Origin: Oscillospiraceae bacterium
GTDB lineage: Bacteria; Bacillota; Clostridia; Oscillospirales; Oscillospiraceae
Direction of reading: 5' to 3'
Length of the DNA stretch: 64,000 bases
Assembly: GCA_017406005.1 (NCBI GenBank)
Contig: JAFQZI010000150.1
Location: 50,770 to 114,769, forward strand
This document shows positions 60,187-64,000 of this stretch, one piece after another. Made by a program: the position numbers and the translations under genes. Positions within the stretch are counted from its first letter, which is position 1. Each line of letters starts with the position of its first letter. The notes below the pieces were generated by a model. That model saw nothing but the letters and a program-made list of their open reading frames with translations. It made no database searches and was not told the origin of the DNA.

Positions 60187-62298
60187 ATGTATTATTGGGG
60201 ATTTGATCTCGGTGACGGGGAAAGTGCTATTGCACGTACCGGGCCGGAAGGGAACACTTATCCGGAAATCATCAGCGTAGACGGGAAAAAAGTTACCATC
60301 ACCGTTTGGGCGGTTATGAAAAACGGCGAAGTCCGCATCGGGGAATCCGCCGCTCGTTCCGCTTCCGCAGCCGTACGCAGTGCCGCCCGTTTCAAACGCC
60401 GTTTCCTAGATGCACAATCCGACTGTGCAGCTCTAGTGCGTGATTTTTCTGCACGCGTTTTTGAATCGCTGCGCGGGAGCGGAGAGCTTACAGGCGGGGA
60501 AAAAAGCAATGTTGTTTATATAGGATGTCCCGCAGGGTGGGATCAGGAGGCAAGAGGCCGCTATCAACGTATTTTCGAGACAATAGGCTTTCCATCTCCC
60601 CATGTCGTTTCGGAATCCCGTGCAGTCATGGTAGGCGCTATCCAATCCAATTCCGTACGAGATTACGTCGATCTGCGATCCCATTCCGTTCTGGTAATCG
60701 ATATCGGTTCCTCAACGACCGACTTTGCCTATATCGATAAGGGAAAGGAATCTGAAGTTCACACCGGCGGAGAGGTCGCTCTCGGCGGAGGCATTATGGA
60801 CGAAGTACTGCTGGAGGTAAGCATCGAAGCATCCCCGGAGAGCAGTGCCCTCCACAGCGTCTTCCAGGAGAGTGAAAGTTGGCGCGTTGACTGCGAACTG
60901 CATGCACGCCGCCTGAAAGAAAAATACTACTCCCTTCCACCGGAAGAGCGCACTCCGGAGGAGTGCAGTGAATCCCTCCTTATCACATATAATAAACCGT
61001 TAATCCTTGACCTTGTTATGGATGAAGCCATGTCACAACGGCTTACCGAAAAGCCCTGTACACAACTCGGAGGGAAATCCTTCCGGCAGGTATTCTGTGC
61101 AGGGTTACGCCAGGTGCGCGAGAGCATCGGAGAAGCTCTGCCGGAACTTCTTTTCCTGACAGGCGGCGTTTCCCGCATGGACTGTATCCGGGACTGGTGC
61201 CAGGAGATCTTCCCCGAGGCAGTGATCTATGTGGATCAGGAGCCCGAATTCAGCGTCGCAAGGGGCTTGTCCTGGTGCGGAAAAATCGATGACGAGCTGA
61301 TGCACTTCCGTGCGGAAGTTGACGGGTTGATTGCTTCCAACATTGTGGAGGAAATCGTCTCCCGACATTTGGCCTCCCTTTATAAGGCCTCCCTGGAGGC
61401 TTTGATCGATCCATTGCTGGAGAATGCCGTTAAACCCGTTCTGTTAGAATGGCAGAGCGGTAAAATTAAACGCCTGAGCGATCTGGAAAGTGCGCTGCAG
61501 GACAGAATCCGTGTTTATCTGTATTCCGAAAACGCAAAAGCATGCCTGTACCAACCCGTCTCAGACTGGCTTCTTCTGATTTCAGATGAACTGGAACAGT
61601 ATACCTCAGAAATCTGCCGACGCTATCATGTACCTGATCGTTCTCTGGGGATTTCCTCCGGGCTGACAGCAAGCGACTTTCACATTCTGGAACAAATCGA
61701 CGCAAAGGATATTCTCTCCGGCGATTCTCTCACATGGACGGCTGTTTTTGTTGAGTCTGTCATCTCTATTCTCATTGCAATGCTCTGCGGTGGAAGCGGC
61801 GTCATACTGATCAGTGAGGGCCCTGTCGGAATGCTGATCGGGTTTATTCTCTCTTTTCTTGTGCTGGTCGTCAGCCATATCATGGGTAAAAAGGCAATCG
61901 ATGAAAAACTGATGAATGCCAATCTGCCGATCCTTGTCAGGAAGCTTGCGCTATCCAACATCATGCCAAAAATTGAAATGCCCCGCACAAATCTCACAGG
62001 AATGCTGAAAAACAGCAGACTCGGGCAGGTTCTCACCGGAGAGGAGAATCCGGAGGGACAGAAGAATTCGACATTTCACGTGCTGCCGAAAATCCGTCCA
62101 TCCAACGCCGGGGAAATCTCTGACCGGCGTATGCAGGCGATCCGAAACAGAGTCATGGCAAACTACGAGAAGCTGATTGGAAGTACAGAGAGCAGCGAGC
62201 TGCTTGCACTGAATGCCCGTATGAGCAAAGACATTTCAGAACAAATCGAAAAGCGCCTGAAAGAACTTGCCGAACAGGTCGAAATCCCGCTGACATAG
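60187..62298 (+). CDS. Membrane-anchored Hsp70/actin-like ATPase lacking the canonical substrate-binding domain
   Basis: 703 residues. The nucleotide-binding fold is clear: phosphate-1 loop WGFDLGDGESAIA at residue 4, connect/phosphate-2 SVLVIDIGSSTTDFAYI near 173, adenosine motif LLFLTGGVSRMDCIRDW near 322 and EFSVARGLSWCG near 355. After ~385 there is no DnaK-type beta-sandwich. Instead a helical region (~385-510) leads to two membrane helices (~515-575: VFVESVISILIAMLCGGSGV and MLIGFILSFLVLVVSHIMG) and a helical C-terminal tail of ~130 residues. The function is unknown. Candidates are a membrane-linked chaperone, a partner of its small neighbour, or an envelope or defence component. Start ATG has GGAG seven bases upstream. 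Confidence 0.82.
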   Translation: MYYWGFDLGDGESAIARTGPEGNTYPEIISVDGKKVTITVWAVMKNGEVRIGESAARSASAAVRSAARFKRRFLDAQSDCAALVRDFSARVFESLRGSGELTGGEKSNVVYIGCPAGWDQEARGRYQRIFETIGFPSPHVVSESRAVMVGAIQSNSVRDYVDLRSHSVLVIDIGSSTTDFAYIDKGKESEVHTGGEVALGGGIMDEVLLEVSIEASPESSALHSVFQESESWRVDCELHARRLKEKYYSLPPEERTPEECSESLLITYNKPLILDLVMDEAMSQRLTEKPCTQLGGKSFRQVFCAGLRQVRESIGEALPELLFLTGGVSRMDCIRDWCQEIFPEAVIYVDQEPEFSVARGLSWCGKIDDELMHFRAEVDGLIASNIVEEIVSRHLASLYKASLEALIDPLLENAVKPVLLEWQSGKIKRLSDLESALQDRIRVYLYSENAKACLYQPVSDWLLLISDELEQYTSEICRRYHVPDRSLGISSGLTASDFHILEQIDAKDILSGDSLTWTAVFVESVISILIAMLCGGSGVILISEGPVGMLIGFILSFLVLVVSHIMGKKAIDEKLMNANLPILVRKLALSNIMPKIEMPRTNLTGMLKNSRLGQVLTGEENPEGQKNSTFHVLPKIRPSNAGEISDRRMQAIRNRVMANYEKLIGSTESSELLALNARMSKDISEQIEKRLKELAEQVEIPLT

Positions 62299-62315
62299 TC
62301 CCTCAACAGTAAATT

Positions 62316-62343
62316 AGCCAACCGCGGTTATCCGCGGTTGGCT
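62316..62343 (+). terminator. Terminator hairpin of the Hsp70-like operon, abutted by the IS element
   Basis: AGCCAACCGCGG-TTAT-CCGCGGTTGGCT is a perfect 12-bp stem. Instead of a T tract, the left inverted repeat of the IS begins at its base and overlaps two bases. Confidence 0.75.
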
Positions 62344-62359
62344 CAGTCTGTCAAAGAAC
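62342..62359 (+). repeat. Left terminal inverted repeat of the IS
   Basis: CTCAGTCTGTCAAAGAAC, identical to the reverse complement of 63843-63860. Confidence 0.92.
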
Positions 62360-62406
62360 TATGCAAGAGCCCTCGTTTCTGGTAGAATAGGAACGGGGGT
62401 GTTGTT

Positions 62407-63834
62407 ATGGATGAGTGGAAGAGGGATGCACGGCGTGATGTGGTATTTGTGGATATCGATGCATTGGTACCAAAGGATCACCTTTTACGAAAGATCGAAA
62501 AGGTGATGGATTACGAATGGCTGTATGAGCGGCTTGATCCATATTACTGCCATGACAACGGAAGACCTGGAACAGATCCTGTAGTGCTGATCAAGATGGT
62601 TCTGATCCAGCATCTGTATGGGATTCCGTCCCTGCGACAGACATACCAGCGGATACAGGATACCGTGTCGTACCGTTGGTTTTTGGGCTATGGCCTTTTA
62701 GACACGATCCCGCATTTTGCGACAGTAAGTTATGCATTCTGCAGACGGTTTCCACCGGAACTGACAGAAGAAATCTTTGCGCATATTCTGAACAAAGCCC
62801 TGAATCATCGGATGCTTGACCCCACGATGGTTTTTATGGACGGAACACAAATCAAGGCGAGTGCGAACAAGAAGAAATACCAGAAAGAAAAGATAGCAAA
62901 GACGGCAAAGATCTATGCCGAACAGCTTCGGGAAGAAGTAAACGCGGAACGGGAAAAACTGGGAAAGAAGCCGATAGAGTCAGGGGATGATCATGACGAC
63001 AACAATCCCGGAGGCGGCGAGACGGTAGAACGCGCTGTATCCACGACTGATCCGGAAAGCGGGATGTTTGTAAAGGGAGAACATGAACGGCAATTTGCCT
63101 ATGAAGCACACACTGCCTGTGATCGGAAAGGCTTTGTATTAGGGGTAGAAGTAACCGCAGGAAACGTACACGACAGCATAGCGTGGGATTCGCTTTACGA
63201 TCAAGTAACAAGCAGGTTTCCGGAAGCAGAGTTTATAACAATGGACGCAGGATACAAAACACCATGGATTGCGAAGAAGATACTGGATGATGGGAGAATC
63301 CCTATTCTACCGTACACGAACCACCATTACAAGGAAGGTATATACAAGCCCTGGCAATACGAATACGATCCAAACGCAGATTGTTTTATCTGTCCTCACA
63401 AAGGGATCCTGAGACATACGACAACAGACAAAGATGGAAGACGCACCTACCGCAGCAACACGAAGGTTTGCAAGGATTGTCCATTTAAAGCAATGTGTGG
63501 CGCCAATGAGAAAGGTCAGAAGCTTTTGACCACGCACATCTGGCAGGAGTATTTGGATCTGGTTGAGCAACTGCGGCGAACAGAGCGTGGTAAAGAAATC
63601 TACGCTATGCGTAAAGAGACGATAGAACGCGTCTTTGCTGATGCAAAAGAAAAACACGCCATGCGTTATACGCATCATCGAGGTCTGACCCACGTTACAA
63701 ACTGGGTAAGGCTCAAATATGCTGCCATGAATTTGAAAAAGCTGGCAGAATGGAGTTGGAATAACTCCTTTTTCCGTCAGATTTTTACGCTTTTCCTTCC
63801 GTGGTATGCCAAAACCCCTGTTTTCGCTCCTTGA
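62407..63834 (+). CDS. IS1182-family transposase (DDE)
   Basis: 475 residues and intact. The N-terminal DUF772-like region reads VFVDIDALVPKDHLLRKIEK and GRPGTDPVVLIKMVLIQHLY. DDE catalytic segments are FMDGTQIKASANKKK and FITMDAGYKTPWIAKKI, with a late Glu in MRKETIERVFADAKEKH. A cysteine cluster (VCKDCPFKAMCGAN) is typical of IS1182 transposases. A Lys- and Glu-rich insert with HDDNNPGGG lies between the first two catalytic residues. The gene lacks frameshifts, so the element may still be active. Confidence 0.93.
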   Translation: MDEWKRDARRDVVFVDIDALVPKDHLLRKIEKVMDYEWLYERLDPYYCHDNGRPGTDPVVLIKMVLIQHLYGIPSLRQTYQRIQDTVSYRWFLGYGLLDTIPHFATVSYAFCRRFPPELTEEIFAHILNKALNHRMLDPTMVFMDGTQIKASANKKKYQKEKIAKTAKIYAEQLREEVNAEREKLGKKPIESGDDHDDNNPGGGETVERAVSTTDPESGMFVKGEHERQFAYEAHTACDRKGFVLGVEVTAGNVHDSIAWDSLYDQVTSRFPEAEFITMDAGYKTPWIAKKILDDGRIPILPYTNHHYKEGIYKPWQYEYDPNADCFICPHKGILRHTTTDKDGRRTYRSNTKVCKDCPFKAMCGANEKGQKLLTTHIWQEYLDLVEQLRRTERGKEIYAMRKETIERVFADAKEKHAMRYTHHRGLTHVTNWVRLKYAAMNLKKLAEWSWNNSFFRQIFTLFLPWYAKTPVFAP

Positions 63835-63845
63835 AAACAGGGGTT
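63813..63845 (+). terminator. Terminator overlapping the transposase stop codon
   Basis: AACCCCTGTTTTC and GAAAACAGGGGTT form a 13-bp stem. The TGA stop lies at the loop edge, and the 3' arm runs into the right inverted repeat. Confidence 0.8.
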
Positions 63846-63860
63846 CTTTGACAGACTGAG
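63843..63860 (+). repeat. Right terminal inverted repeat of the IS
   Basis: GTTCTTTGACAGACTGAG, the exact inverse of the left end. Confidence 0.92.
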
Positions 63861-64000
63861 GGGCTGTAGCAAAATAGCCCTGAAAAAACAAGAAACCGAG
63901 ACGGCAAAAAAGTCGCCTCGGTTTCTTGTTTGTGGTAAAATAAGTTTGTGAAAAAAACATTACCGCAGAAAGATTATGGCACATGCAAGCGGAATGTGCA
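63861..64000 (+). mobile_element. Possible left edge of a second mobile element, truncated by the window
   Basis: Directly after the IS right end comes GGGCTGTAGCAAAATAGCCC, an IS-end-like sequence. ACAAGAAACCGAG and CTCGGTTTCTTGT then form a 13-bp hairpin (about 63888-63930). A TAAAAT box and an ATG at 63976 that opens a frame (MAHASGMC) to the window end follow. The element type is not identifiable from so little sequence. Confidence 0.4.

Larger units (their letters stand above)
62342..63860 (+). mobile_element. IS1182-family insertion sequence
   Basis: Perfect 18-bp terminal inverted repeats (62342-62359 and 63843-63860, starting CTCAGTCTGTC at the left) enclose a single intact transposase gene. 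Total length is about 1.52 kb. I see no clear target-site duplication next to the repeats. Confidence 0.9.

Noticed and set aside
62334-63868. Target-site duplication of the IS1182 element
   Set aside because: The bases flanking the two 18-bp repeats do not match convincingly, and the right flank seems to be another element.
1-64000. CRISPR arrays, tRNA or rRNA genes
   Set aside because: No regularly spaced repeats and no tRNA cloverleaf or rRNA signature were found on reading through the intergenic regions.

Overview
The window looks like a chromosome segment of a low-to-mid GC Gram-positive bacterium, most likely class Clostridia. The evidence is the S10-spc-alpha ribosomal cluster with rpsD inside the alpha operon, a short four-cysteine S14, a zinc-type adenylate kinase, strong AGGAGG ribosome sites and near-consensus housekeeping promoters. 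I cannot name a genus. Both ABC substrate-binding proteins have secretion signals without a lipobox, which is unusual for a single-membrane cell.

Layout. 1-1106 holds the 3' part of an adenosine deaminase-like gene with an extra Rossmann-like domain. 1172-12356 (minus strand) is a catabolic cluster: lipoate ligase, then E2, dihydrolipoamide dehydrogenase and a fused E1alpha-E1beta of a 2-oxo acid dehydrogenase complex, an RpiR-type regulator, a class II aldolase, an SDR, a PHP-domain protein and a sorbitol/sorbose-type dehydrogenase. The promoter before E2 carries two RpiR/HexR-like operators. 12730-15477 is a hybrid sensor kinase. 15581-20264 is a sugar or AI-2-type ABC importer divergent from an AraC regulator. 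21428-25242 holds two metabolic enzymes, a YdcF-like protein and a membrane flippase-like protein.

25375-36040 (minus) is the most interesting metabolic region. A nine-gene operon encodes a Dpp/Opp-type importer, an alanine dehydrogenase-family enzyme, a multidomain NlpC/P60-like peptidase, an ornithine racemase-type PLP enzyme and an MmgE/PrpD protein. Its 5' leader matches the lysine riboswitch and is followed by a terminator. This links importer and enzymes to lysine supply and suggests salvage of lysine- or diaminopimelate-containing peptides, a function inferred here rather than shown.

36655-40002 carries hexuronate genes (uxaE, kduD, kduI). 40122-41342 is a RepA/AAA_25-like ATPase with iteron-like repeats in its promoter, next to an ABC-F ATPase (41548-43155). 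43258-58822 (minus) is an unbroken ribosomal protein run from rpsJ to rplQ that includes secY, adk, map, infA and rpoA. 59314-62298 (plus) encodes a two-gene system: a small membrane protein and a membrane-anchored Hsp70-like ATPase without a recognisable substrate-binding domain. An IS1182-type element (62342-63860) abuts its terminator, and what looks like the edge of a second mobile element ends the window.

The best candidates for an undescribed system are the lysine-riboswitch operon, the membrane Hsp70 pair and the adenosine deaminase fusion.
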